This document shows positions 1 through 7,044 of a stretch of DNA of 7,620 nt, one piece after another. The stretch is from Thomasclavelia spiroformis. GTDB taxonomy: Bacteria > Bacillota_I > Bacilli_A > Erysipelotrichales > Coprobacillaceae. The stretch spans positions 1 through 7,620 of the forward strand of contig JAGZCC010000084.1 of the NCBI GenBank assembly GCA_018369555.1, in the 5' to 3' direction. The first letter of the stretch is position 1. Each line of letters begins with the position of its first letter. The notes under the pieces were generated by a model. The model did no database searches. It had not been told where the DNA came from and saw only the letters and a program-made list of their open reading frames with translations. Made by a program: the position numbers and the translations under genes.

Positions 1-99
1 TTTATTTCCTGTTTCTAATGCTGCTGCAAATGCTGTCCATGTAGCTGGTGTATATTCTTTTTCAACTATATTTTCTACTTTTGCAATGAATGAACGTAA
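1..99. repeat. Terminal direct repeat, left copy
   Basis: These 99 bases equal 7522-7620 with no mismatch in my base-by-base comparison. They begin tttatttcct and run up to both window edges, giving a spacing of 7521 bp. They encode FIVAR residues 1099-1131 of the GH3 protein, in the same frame as the other copy. Whether the identity continues outside the window cannot be seen. Confidence 0.98.
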
Positions 100-3000
100 T
101 GCTGCTTTATCTCCTTTAATGAAGTCTAACATTTGGATAGCTGTTGCTAAACGATCAAATGATGCATCTACTGTTTCTTGATCTGCAGTAGCATCTTCTA
201 AGATTGCTTTTGCTTCTTCTAATGCTGCTTTAAGTTCATTTGCTACAGCTGGTACTACATTTTCTAATTCTTCATCTGTTATATTGCTTGCTACATCTAC
301 TGCGATTTGCAATGCTGTTTTATTTACTGATGTTACTTCTGATTTTGTTGCAGTCATATAATCTACAATTGACATATTTGCAGCCCATGGTTCAAGAGTA
401 ACTTTATCAGAACCATAGAATGATTCCATAGCAATTGAATTAATAATAACTTTTAAGTTGTTGATTGCTGATTTTTGAACATCACCTAAGCAAATTGTAT
501 TATCATCAAGATAAGTACCACGATAAGTAATTTGTTTTCCATCATCACTTACTGAAGCGATAGCTGTTGTAACTGGATCAGTGAAATATCCTTTTCCTCC
601 CCACATATTAGCTACATATTTGCTATAAATAACTTCGCCATTGACAAGAATATTTCCATTTTCGTCAACTGTTGCTTCATATCCATCACCTAATTGTGCT
701 ACAACTGTATCTGTACCAGAAGCATCAACTGTAAATTCACCCCAAGATGCTTCTTTATAAGTAAACATCATATTTAAATTTTCTTTTAAACTAACTTGTC
801 CGTTTTCATCAAATTCAGGAACAATAGTACTTGCTCCACCAATAATATTTTGTGCTCTTGAAGGTCCACCTGGCATTATCATATCATTACCAGCATGCAT
901 TGAAATTCTAGGAGTTGATAATCCCCCATTCCAATCTGTCATTACCATACCTTCAAAATCCCATTCTCCACGAAGGATGTCTGTACATAAATCATAACTA
1001 TCAGCAGCTGGTACACCATTAATTAAATTATAAGATGTCATCATTGTCATTGGACGAGATGATTCAACTGCAATTTCAAATCCTTTTAAATAAATTTCAC
1101 GCATAGTACGTTCACTTGCTACAGAATTAGAATTATTACGACTTGCTTCTTGATTGTTTAATGCATAGTGTTTTAAACATGCACCTACACCTGGAGTTTC
1201 TTGAACTCCATTTGTTTCAGCTCCAGCCATTATTCCTGAAATCAAAGGATCTTCTGAATAATATTCGAAGTTACGACCACAAAGTGGATCTCTATGAATA
1301 TTTAAACTTGGTCCAAGTAAAACTGTGATTCCCATTTCTTTTAATTCAGCTGCAAAAGCACGTCCAACTTCTTCAAGAAGTTCTTTATTCCATGTTTGAC
1401 CACGTAGCACTGATACTGGCCAAGCTGTACAATATTGATAATAAGTTTCTACTTCTCCTGTATTTACATCAGTTGCTTCATATTCTTGTTTAACACGAAT
1501 ACCTCCAGGTCCATCTGCAACTACAATAGATGGTATACCATGAGTATCGAAATATTTTACTGTAGTTTCACCAGCAGCTCCTGGAACTGTATCAGAACTA
1601 GAACCTACTACCGGAGCATTTTCATTAGCTACACCCCAACCAGAACCACAATTTAATGTTGCCATTTCTTCCAAGCTCATCTTTGCAACAAATTCTTCAA
1701 TAGTAACATCACCATTATAAACATCTAATAATGTTGCATCAGATTTATCTTCCACATACACTACTTCTTCATATGATTGAGTTGCTTTATATTCTGAATC
1801 ACTTGTATAAGTATATACTTTTTCATCATCATATTGTGAAGCGCTTTCTACACATTCAATATCTTCAGAATTAATCGTAATCTTTTCTGCATTAGCGATT
1901 TCTTCTGCTTCACCTTCATAACCATATGGGGTAACATTTTCTTTAGAAATTTCATTTAATCCATATTGATAAGGATCACCCATTTGATTGCTTAATTGCT
2001 TTGTTTTAGCAGCTTCATCAAGAGAAATAACAGCAGCTACTTCTGTATTTCTTGAAGAGTTACCTACACGAACTACATAATCACCTGCATCTAATACATA
2101 AACAGCTTCTTCTGTATTATAATAAGCCATATTTTCAGTTTCATATGTAATTGTTAATGTTTGAGATTCACCTGGAGCAAGAACATCAGTTTTTGCAAAA
2201 CCAGCTAACTCTTGATAAGCTTTTTCAGCTGAATCACTATTTGGAGCCGAATAGTAAACTTCTACTACTTCTTTACCAGAATATGTATCTCCAATATTAG
2301 TTACAGTAGTTTCTACAGTTACCTTATCTTCATTTGCTTCAACTTCATCTACTGCTATATTGAAATCAGTATATGACATACCATAACCAAATTCATATGC
2401 TGGAGTAATATTAAATGTATCAAAATAACGATATCCTACATAAATCCCTTCATTGTATAATTCAAGAAGTTCATCACCGTCATTTGCCCCAAATGTGTCA
2501 CTTGCTGGATAATCACTATAATCTTTTGCCCAAGTACTAGTTAATTTTCCAGAAGGTGTAACTGCACCAGTTAATATATCAAATGCTGCAGTTCCGGATT
2601 CTTGACCAGCTTGTGACATATTAAGTAATGCATCAAGACCTTCAATTTCATCCATAAACTTTGTATCAATAACACCACCAACATTTAATACAACTGCTAC
2701 TTTATCAAAGTTTTTACCTACAAGTGCTAAGTTTGCTTTTTCTAAGTCTGTTAATTCATAGTCTCCAACTTCAAACTTTATAGTTTCTCCGTTTTCACCA
2801 GACATAGAACTACTTTTTGTTGTAGCACTTCTATCAGCACCTTCACCGGCATTTCTTGCAATTACATAAATAGCCGTATCACTTTCCTTTTTTGCTTGAT
2901 CAATAACATCTTGTGTCAATTCCATTTCTGGATATGCAAAAGTACTCATTGGATTTGATCCAAATGCAAGTTTTGCTTCATCGTATCCTTTAGCAAATTC

Positions 3001-3393
3001 TTCTAAGAAATCACCTGATGTAACGTTATAACCATTTTCTACAAAGGCATCATAGATGTTAATGTTATATCTTTCACTTAGATCAACCATAACATCTCCG
3101 CCACCACTAAGTCCTCCATTAAATGGGTCACCAGATCCTGTACCACCACGGATAGTACGAATCGCACTATTACCGAAAAGTGCAACATTTTTACCTTTAA
3201 TTGGTAGGGCTTGTTCATCATTTCTAAGTAAAACCATACCTTCAGTGGCTACTTCTCTTGCAAGTGCAGCGTTATCTTTTTCACGTTGACTAATAGAATT
3301 GTCAGTCGTAGCAGCCATACTAGGAACTACGTTTCCAATAGCCATTAAGGCTGTTAGAAAACTAGCCGATGTAACACGTTTCCAATTTTTCAT
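1..3393 (-). CDS. Secreted GH3 beta-glucosidase, permuted domain order, with FIVAR tail (3' end cut by window edge)
   Basis: Probable extracellular family GH3 exo-glycosidase, most likely a beta-glucosidase, releasing terminal sugars with retention. 1131 codons are visible and the frame is open to the edge. Residues 1-27 form a signal peptide (MKNWKRV, hydrophobic core, SMA). The domain order is reversed from textbook GH3. The alpha/beta-sandwich domain comes first (about 35-390, beginning REVATEGMVLLRN, with AGEGADR; E184 is the likely acid/base). An Fn3-like domain follows (about 395-490), then the TIM barrel (about 555-1000). The barrel has VADGPGG (D627), GRNFEYYSEDP (R707), KHY (K741-H742) and VMTDWNGG (D820, the likely nucleophile). 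Similar inverted GH3 enzymes are known from Ruminococcus and Butyrivibrio. About 115 residues (852-968) interrupt the barrel end. From about 1024 the chain is helical and enters a FIVAR repeat. ATG at 3393 is supported by GGAGGA 9 nt upstream. The gene has its own regulated promoter. Exact substrate (glucoside or xyloside) is unresolved. Confidence 0.93.
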   Translation of the reverse strand, partial: MKNWKRVTSASFLTALMAIGNVVPSMAATTDNSISQREKDNAALAREVATEGMVLLRNDEQALPIKGKNVALFGNSAIRTIRGGTGSGDPFNGGLSGGGDVMVDLSERYNINIYDAFVENGYNVTSGDFLEEFAKGYDEAKLAFGSNPMSTFAYPEMELTQDVIDQAKKESDTAIYVIARNAGEGADRSATTKSSSMSGENGETIKFEVGDYELTDLEKANLALVGKNFDKVAVVLNVGGVIDTKFMDEIEGLDALLNMSQAGQESGTAAFDILTGAVTPSGKLTSTWAKDYSDYPASDTFGANDGDELLELYNEGIYVGYRYFDTFNITPAYEFGYGMSYTDFNIAVDEVEANEDKVTVETTVTNIGDTYSGKEVVEVYYSAPNSDSAEKAYQELAGFAKTDVLAPGESQTLTITYETENMAYYNTEEAVYVLDAGDYVVRVGNSSRNTEVAAVISLDEAAKTKQLSNQMGDPYQYGLNEISKENVTPYGYEGEAEEIANAEKITINSEDIECVESASQYDDEKVYTYTSDSEYKATQSYEEVVYVEDKSDATLLDVYNGDVTIEEFVAKMSLEEMATLNCGSGWGVANENAPVVGSSSDTVPGAAGETTVKYFDTHGIPSIVVADGPGGIRVKQEYEATDVNTGEVETYYQYCTAWPVSVLRGQTWNKELLEEVGRAFAAELKEMGITVLLGPSLNIHRDPLCGRNFEYYSEDPLISGIMAGAETNGVQETPGVGACLKHYALNNQEASRNNSNSVASERTMREIYLKGFEIAVESSRPMTMMTSYNLINGVPAADSYDLCTDILRGEWDFEGMVMTDWNGGLSTPRISMHAGNDMIMPGGPSRAQNIIGGASTIVPEFDENGQVSLKENLNMMFTYKEASWGEFTVDASGTDTVVAQLGDGYEATVDENGNILVNGEVIYSKYVANMWGGKGYFTDPVTTAIASVSDDGKQITYRGTYLDDNTICLGDVQKSAINNLKVIINSIAMESFYGSDKVTLEPWAANMSIVDYMTATKSEVTSVNKTALQIAVDVASNITDEELENVVPAVANELKAALEEAKAILEDATADQETVDASFDRLATAIQMLDFIKGDKAALRSFIAKVENIVEKEYTPATWTAFAAALETGNK

Positions 3394-3402
3394 CTTTTCT
3401 CT

Positions 3403-3408
3403 TCCTCC
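3403..3408 (-). promoter_or_regulatory. Ribosome binding site of the GH3 gene
   Basis: GGAGGA on the minus strand, followed by 9 nt and ATG at 3393. It fixes the start immediately before a typical signal peptide. Confidence 0.85.
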
Positions 3409-3463
3409 ACATACAAATTAAATTTTTAAATAAGTTAATAAAATCATGTAACTTAACATTAAT

Positions 3464-3475
3464 ATGAGCGCTCAT
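3464..3475. promoter_or_regulatory. Perfect 12-bp palindrome in the GH3 leader, possible operator
   Basis: ATGAGCGCTCAT is perfectly self-complementary, with a CpG at its centre. It lies 5 nt downstream of the leader terminator's U-tract in an otherwise very AT-rich leader. Its core TGAGCGCTCA equals that of the ideal symmetric lac operator, so a LacI/GalR-family repressor site is a reasonable guess. As RNA it would form only a weak hairpin. A different GC-rich palindrome occupies the same place in the GH63 leader. Confidence 0.5.
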
Positions 3476-3480
3476 TCCAT

Positions 3481-3552
3481 AAAAAAAGCATCAACTGTAC
3501 AAAAATAATATAAAATCTAAAAGATAATATATAATTTTGTATAGTTAATGCC
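3481..3552 (-). terminator. Conditional intrinsic terminator in the GH3 leader
   Basis: On the minus strand, 3551-3535 (GCATTAACTATACAAAA) pairs with 3504-3488 (TTTTGTACAGTTGATGC). The stem is 17 bp with one G-U pair and one A-C mismatch, around a 30-nt AT-rich loop. Seven U residues (3487-3481) follow directly. The 5' arm is also the 3' half of the RAT-like element, so the two structures are mutually exclusive. It lies upstream of the start codon, so it would act as an attenuator. Confidence 0.8.
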
Positions 3553-3572
3553 TGCTTTACCAGTTACACACT
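3543..3572 (-). promoter_or_regulatory. RAT-like antiterminator element (BglG/LicT type), GH3 leader
   Basis: The minus strand reads AGTGTGTAACTG, then GTAAA, then GCAGGCATTAACT. The core ACTG-N5-GCAGGCA matches the ribonucleic antiterminator bound by BglG/LicT/SacY proteins. It can fold as AGU/ACU, internal loop, GU/UA, internal loop, CUG/CAG with an apical loop, the bipartite form typical of RATs. It starts about 8 nt after the predicted transcription start and overlaps the terminator's 5' arm. A nearly identical copy precedes the GH63 gene. The regulator gene itself is not in the window. Confidence 0.75.
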
Positions 3573-3586
3573 ACTCATATATATAT

Positions 3587-3615
3587 ATAATATATTTTTT
3601 TTCGATAAATGTCAA
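3587..3615 (-). promoter_or_regulatory. Sigma-A promoter of the GH3 gene
   Basis: -35 TTGACA (3615-3610), a 17-bp spacer and -10 TATTAT (3592-3587). Transcription should start near 3580, giving a 5' leader of roughly 187 nt that contains the RAT-like element and the terminator. Confidence 0.85.
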
Positions 3616-3616
3616 T

Positions 3617-3631
3617 AGTATACGTTTACAT
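3617..3631 (-). promoter_or_regulatory. cre site (CcpA) just upstream of the GH3 promoter
   Basis: ATGTAAACGTATACT fits the catabolite-responsive consensus WTGNAANCGNWNNCW at every position. It ends 1 bp before the -35 box, where CcpA would block or modulate polymerase. This suggests that the GH3 gene responds to preferred carbon sources. I found no comparable site at the GH63 promoter. Confidence 0.7.
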
Positions 3632-3719
3632 TTTTTAAATTAACTAAAAATGCTATATTTTTAATAAACTAAATTTAATTAATTTCTAAAACAATTCCTT
3701 TATTATTATGCATAAATAT

Positions 3720-3739
3720 TAATATGCCATAGCATATTA
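3720..3739. repeat. 8-bp inverted repeat in the GH63-GH3 intergenic region
   Basis: TAATATGC, spacer CATA, then GCATATTA: perfect arms about 105 bp upstream of the GH3 -35 box. It could be a regulator site, but AT-rich DNA produces such repeats by chance. Apart from this, 3632-3812 is extremely AT-rich and I see no gene or other feature in it. Confidence 0.35.
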
Positions 3740-3812
3740 TATATGTTACATATTTTTAATTTTACCTTTAATATAAATATAATTTCACAAATAATTTTAT
3801 ATTTTACATACT

Positions 3813-3856
3813 AAAAAAAGAAGTTTTTTATAAATACTATAAATCACTTCTTTTTT
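3813..3856 (-). terminator. Terminator after the GH63 gene
   Basis: On the minus strand AAAAAAGAAGT and ACTTCTTTTTTT form an 11-bp stem around an AT-rich loop of about 21 nt, beginning about 56 nt after the stop codon and ending in a T run. The A/T-symmetric stem could also work in the other direction, but no plus-strand gene uses it. It separates GH63 transcription from the GH3 promoter. Confidence 0.8.
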
Positions 3857-3912
3857 GTTAGTTATTTTTTATATAAATATCTATAAGTTATTTACATAAA
3901 TTTAATAATTTA

Positions 3913-6663
3913 TTAATCTTCTTTTTTCTTTTTATATACAACTGCCCCTAATCCAGCTAATCCTAAAGCAGCCACATATGGTAATACATTTACATTATCA
4001 CCTGTTACTGGAACTTTATTATCTCCAGGGTTTTTAGATGTTTCGTTTTTAACAAGTGCATTTATTGAATTTTTAAGTGCAGTTGCTGCATCATCAACTT
4101 GTTGTTGTGTTGCATTCTTATCATCGTATACTTTTTTACCATTTTCTAAAGCAATTACTAAACCTTTATAAGAGTCACTAGTAAATTCACTTTCATTAAA
4201 TGCTTCAGCTTCTTTAATAAGTTTATATAATAAATCTTTATTTACAACTACTTCTATTTCTGATTCTGGAATAGCTAATCCATTTTGAGAAGTTGTTTGA
4301 GTTGAAGTTAATGTATTTTGATATAATAGATAGAATGCAGATGCAGACCAACTAAAGTTTTTAGTATGTAATCCTTCACCAGTTTCAGGATTATAGTTTT
4401 CATGAATTGGCCCATCTCCTGTTAAACCTTTTGAATGATCAAATAATTTAATAGTTAAATCTTTAGCTTCTTCATTATATCCATAGTTTTGTAAAGCTTC
4501 AATACCATATAATGCTTGATCTAGCCATACAGGTCCGCGCCAATATTTATTTGGATCATATTTTGCATTATCTTTTGAAGCAGTTGGTAATGGTACATAT
4601 GTATTAAACTTACCTTCATCCATCATATTTTCAACAACTGTACTAGCTTGTTCTTTAGTCGCTGCTTTAGCCCATAATGGAATCCATCCTTCAGTACCTT
4701 TACCACGATTTACTAATAATTTCTTTTCACTACCATCTTCATTTGTTTGAACATCATAATAGAATCCAGTTTCTTCATCATACATTTCTTTATTAATGTA
4801 TTTTCTTAATTTTTTAGCTTCTTTAGTATATTTTTCTGCATCTTCTTCATATCCTAAAACTTCAGCCATTTCTTTTAAGAAACCTTTTTCTGCATATAAG
4901 TATGCATTTAAATCAACTGATTCTTGATTGATAACATAACCAATTGTTTCATTTTCATCATTTCTTACAGTATAAACTTCTACACCTTTATCTTCAGACC
5001 CAGTACCTTCGATATCAAAACGTGTTGCATTATCCATACCACTTTCCCATGCTGCAGCTTCGATACCTGCTTCTGGGCATACCATACGTTCATTATTACT
5101 ATCGTAAATGAATCCATTTTCATCAATTGTTCCAAATCCTTCTACAACTTGACCTACTTCATAATCGTAGTTTCTCCAATCATAGCAAGTTTCATGAACC
5201 ATTCCACCATATTCAGCAATACCATTTTTATCAATATCACGGTTTGTATACCACCAATCATGATATGCTACCAATTTAGGATACATTTCTTTTAGGAAAT
5301 CTTTATCTCCAGTTGTACGATAAACATTTTGAACTGCCCAAGCAGCTAAAGCTGGTTTTGAGTTACGTTCATTCCAGTTTCCGCCGTCTCCACCACGGTC
5401 TTCATTTTGATTATAGAAAATACAATCGATGATTGCTCCTGCATCTTGAGGACGTACTGAATCATCACTTTGAATTTGATAATCAAATAATGCTCTTACA
5501 TTGTTTTTTGCTAATTCTGGATTAAAGTAAGTTGTTGCTACTACTTGTTTCCAAGAATCCCATGCCCACATTCCAATAAACCATTTGTATGACATTGATG
5601 GAACAACACCATCATGTTTAATTGCTCCAGCTGGTGAAAACCAGTTTGTAGTTAATGTTTCAATTGATTTTACTGCAGCTTTTTGATAATTTACATTTGC
5701 ACTATCTCCATTTTCGAAAATAGTATCTACATATCCTTGCCAACGTGTATCATTTTCTTCAAAATGTTTTTCAGGATTATTTAATAAATCATCAACTTTT
5801 ACTTTTTCATTTTCTCTTTCTTTATTAGTAAATGTAAAGCTTTGAGTTTGATATGTTTTATATTCTTCATTAGCTTTAATTGTTACTGGAGTATCTTTAG
5901 TAATTGTATATGATAATTTATCATCACTAATTTTAGTTGTAATATCTTTTTCACTTAAAACAACATCAAATGAGTTTTGATCAGTAGTCATATAATTCCA
6001 TGTTGAACGAATTGTTTCAAAATCGACTTTAACCCCATTGTCTCTTTGTGTTAATGAAGTTCCCATATCATTATTTTGATTAGTATAATATGTAAATAAA
6101 TGACCATCCCATGATAAATTTAATTCTAAGTTTTCTTCAGTTTTATTAATAATTGATGTTTCAATTAATGCAGTACGATTAGTACCAAAAATTAATTTTA
6201 ATTTTAAAGTTAAATCTTCTAAATCATAAGTTTGTTCCAATCTTCCTGGATAATAAACTTCATTAGTTTTTGCTGCTGTTAAATCAATTTTTTCAACACC
6301 ATCAGCAGTTACCTTTTCTAAATTAATCTTATTAATAGAATCAGATAAATTTACAGGATATTCTTCTGCAATAATAACTGGTCCAGCAAATCCCCCATAT
6401 AAATCAGTTGCACTTTTAGTGTGCAAATAATAACCATGCCAAGCTCCCATATCTGAGAAGTTATTATATTCATTAGTACTATAATATCCATAAATTTTTT
6501 CTTTAGGATCAGCAGTAACATTTAAAATATTACCAAAATCTGTAAGTGGCTTACTTATTTCAACAGCATCTACTTTTCTAATTGATACAGTTGAGCCAAC
6601 CATTAAACATGATAAACCTAAAATCAAACCTTTTTTTAGGATTCTCTTTTTATTGATATGCAT
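3913..6663 (-). CDS. Surface-anchored GH63 alpha-glucosidase, YgjK-like, with FIVAR domain
   Basis: Complete protein of 916 residues resembling Escherichia coli YgjK (GH63, inverting alpha-glucosidase acting on short alpha-glucosides). A signal peptide covers about 1-33 (KKRILKK, hydrophobic core, VDA). An N-terminal beta-sandwich spans about 40-310 and an (alpha/alpha)6 barrel about 325-785. Family motifs are MWAWDSWKQV, RPQDAG, RGGDGGNWNERNSKP, MYPKLVAYHDWW, WESGMDN, YWRGPVWLDQ and HENYNPETG. By analogy with YgjK, D544 in WESGMDN is the likely general acid and E755 in HENY the general base; I assign these from motif position, not from an alignment. A single FIVAR repeat lies at about 808-874, then VPVTGD (885-890), a hydrophobic helix (893-909) and KKKKED, a sortase-type wall anchor. 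YgjK itself is about 780 residues, so the FIVAR and anchor are the added part. ATG at 6663 has AAAGGAG 7 nt upstream. It is a single-gene unit with an antitermination-type leader and its own terminator. Natural substrate unknown. Confidence 0.94.
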   Translation of the reverse strand: MHINKKRILKKGLILGLSCLMVGSTVSIRKVDAVEISKPLTDFGNILNVTADPKEKIYGYYSTNEYNNFSDMGAWHGYYLHTKSATDLYGGFAGPVIIAEEYPVNLSDSINKINLEKVTADGVEKIDLTAAKTNEVYYPGRLEQTYDLEDLTLKLKLIFGTNRTALIETSIINKTEENLELNLSWDGHLFTYYTNQNNDMGTSLTQRDNGVKVDFETIRSTWNYMTTDQNSFDVVLSEKDITTKISDDKLSYTITKDTPVTIKANEEYKTYQTQSFTFTNKERENEKVKVDDLLNNPEKHFEENDTRWQGYVDTIFENGDSANVNYQKAAVKSIETLTTNWFSPAGAIKHDGVVPSMSYKWFIGMWAWDSWKQVVATTYFNPELAKNNVRALFDYQIQSDDSVRPQDAGAIIDCIFYNQNEDRGGDGGNWNERNSKPALAAWAVQNVYRTTGDKDFLKEMYPKLVAYHDWWYTNRDIDKNGIAEYGGMVHETCYDWRNYDYEVGQVVEGFGTIDENGFIYDSNNERMVCPEAGIEAAAWESGMDNATRFDIEGTGSEDKGVEVYTVRNDENETIGYVINQESVDLNAYLYAEKGFLKEMAEVLGYEEDAEKYTKEAKKLRKYINKEMYDEETGFYYDVQTNEDGSEKKLLVNRGKGTEGWIPLWAKAATKEQASTVVENMMDEGKFNTYVPLPTASKDNAKYDPNKYWRGPVWLDQALYGIEALQNYGYNEEAKDLTIKLFDHSKGLTGDGPIHENYNPETGEGLHTKNFSWSASAFYLLYQNTLTSTQTTSQNGLAIPESEIEVVVNKDLLYKLIKEAEAFNESEFTSDSYKGLVIALENGKKVYDDKNATQQQVDDAATALKNSINALVKNETSKNPGDNKVPVTGDNVNVLPYVAALGLAGLGAVVYKKKKED

Positions 6664-6670
6664 TCCTATT

Positions 6671-6677
6671 CTCCTTT
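6671..6677 (-). promoter_or_regulatory. Ribosome binding site of the GH63 gene
   Basis: AAAGGAG on the minus strand, 7 nt before ATG at 6663. It supports that start, which leads straight into a signal peptide. Confidence 0.85.
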
Positions 6678-6713
6678 ATCTATTTTTATAAAATGTAGTA
6701 ACTTTATTTCACT

Positions 6714-6723
6714 GACGCGCGTC
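6714..6723. promoter_or_regulatory. Perfect GC-rich palindrome in the GH63 leader, possible operator
   Basis: GACGCGCGTC is perfectly self-complementary with a central CpG, 8 nt downstream of the leader terminator's U-tract. It occupies the same position as ATGAGCGCTCAT in the GH3 leader but differs in sequence, so if both are operators they may bind different repressors. Confidence 0.45.
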
Positions 6724-6731
6724 TTTTCATC

Positions 6732-6819
6732 AAAAAAAGACATTAACTGTACAAAAAAATATAAAAAGTTAAAAGAGTCTCTCCAAAACCTAATATATAA
6801 TTTTTATATAGTTAATGCC
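6732..6819 (-). terminator. Conditional intrinsic terminator in the GH63 leader
   Basis: On the minus strand GGCATTAACT (6819-6810) pairs with AGTTAATGTC (6748-6739), 10 bp with one G-U pair. A second paired block, ATATAAAAA (6809-6801) with TTTTTATAT (6767-6759), continues the stem beyond a one-sided bulge. Seven U residues (6738-6732) follow. The 5' arm is the 3' half of the RAT-like element, as in the GH3 leader. Confidence 0.78.
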
Positions 6820-6839
6820 TGCCTTACCAGTTACACACT
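6810..6839 (-). promoter_or_regulatory. RAT-like antiterminator element (BglG/LicT type), GH63 leader
   Basis: The minus strand reads AGTGTGTAACTG, then GTAAG, then GCAGGCATTAACT. It is the same 30-nt element as in the GH3 leader apart from one A-to-G change that falls in the apical loop. That pattern fits selection on RNA structure. It starts about 7 nt after the predicted transcription start and overlaps the terminator arm. Binding by a sugar-PTS-controlled antiterminator protein would stabilise it and allow read-through. Confidence 0.75.
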
Positions 6840-6852
6840 TTTTACAAAAAAT

Positions 6853-6881
6853 ATCATATCATTGGAAACTTTTACTGTCAA
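6853..6881 (-). promoter_or_regulatory. Sigma-A promoter of the GH63 gene
   Basis: -35 TTGACA (6881-6876), a 17-bp spacer and -10 TATGAT (6858-6853) preceded by an extended TGn motif. The predicted start near 6846 gives a leader of about 183 nt. The stretch between this promoter and the preceding terminator (6882-6951) is AT-rich with nothing else recognisable. Confidence 0.85.
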
Positions 6882-6951
6882 TTGTTTTTTTTTAATACAC
6901 TATTTATTATAAATTAATTTTATTTTATCAACCTAATAATTTTATCTCTAT

Positions 6952-6992
6952 AAAAAAACTCATAGCAAATGAATTTCATTTCTATGAGTTTT
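6952..6992 (-). terminator. Terminator after the FIVAR/anchor gene
   Basis: On the minus strand AAAACTCATAG, a mismatch and AAATGAA pair with TTCATTT, a mismatch and CTATGAGTTTT, followed by more T residues. This is a long, nearly perfect hairpin about 50 nt after the stop codon. It shows that the surface-protein gene ends its own transcription unit before the GH63 promoter. Confidence 0.88.
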
Positions 6993-7044
6993 CACAAGGA
7001 AATCTGTCTATATTTTTGAGAAAAACATTTCTGTTATCTATTTA

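Noticed and set aside
4924..5295. Open plus-strand frame of 123 codons inside the GH63 gene
   Set aside because: It is antisense to a gene with clear catalytic motifs, has a low-complexity composition and no ribosome site. The other plus-strand frames (1143-1328, 1435-1656, 3056-3289, 7082-7406) fail for the same reasons.
6861..6876. Possible cre site in the GH63 promoter spacer (GTAAAAGTTTCCA region)
   Set aside because: It fails at three fixed consensus positions, including the central C of CG.
6658..6912. Plus-strand frame of 84 codons across the GH63 leader
   Set aside because: It overlaps the promoter, RAT-like element and terminator of the GH63 gene on the opposite strand, and the product resembles no protein.
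3394..6912. A GH63-GH3 operon
   Set aside because: Each gene has its own consensus promoter, leader and downstream terminator, so they are adjacent single-gene units.
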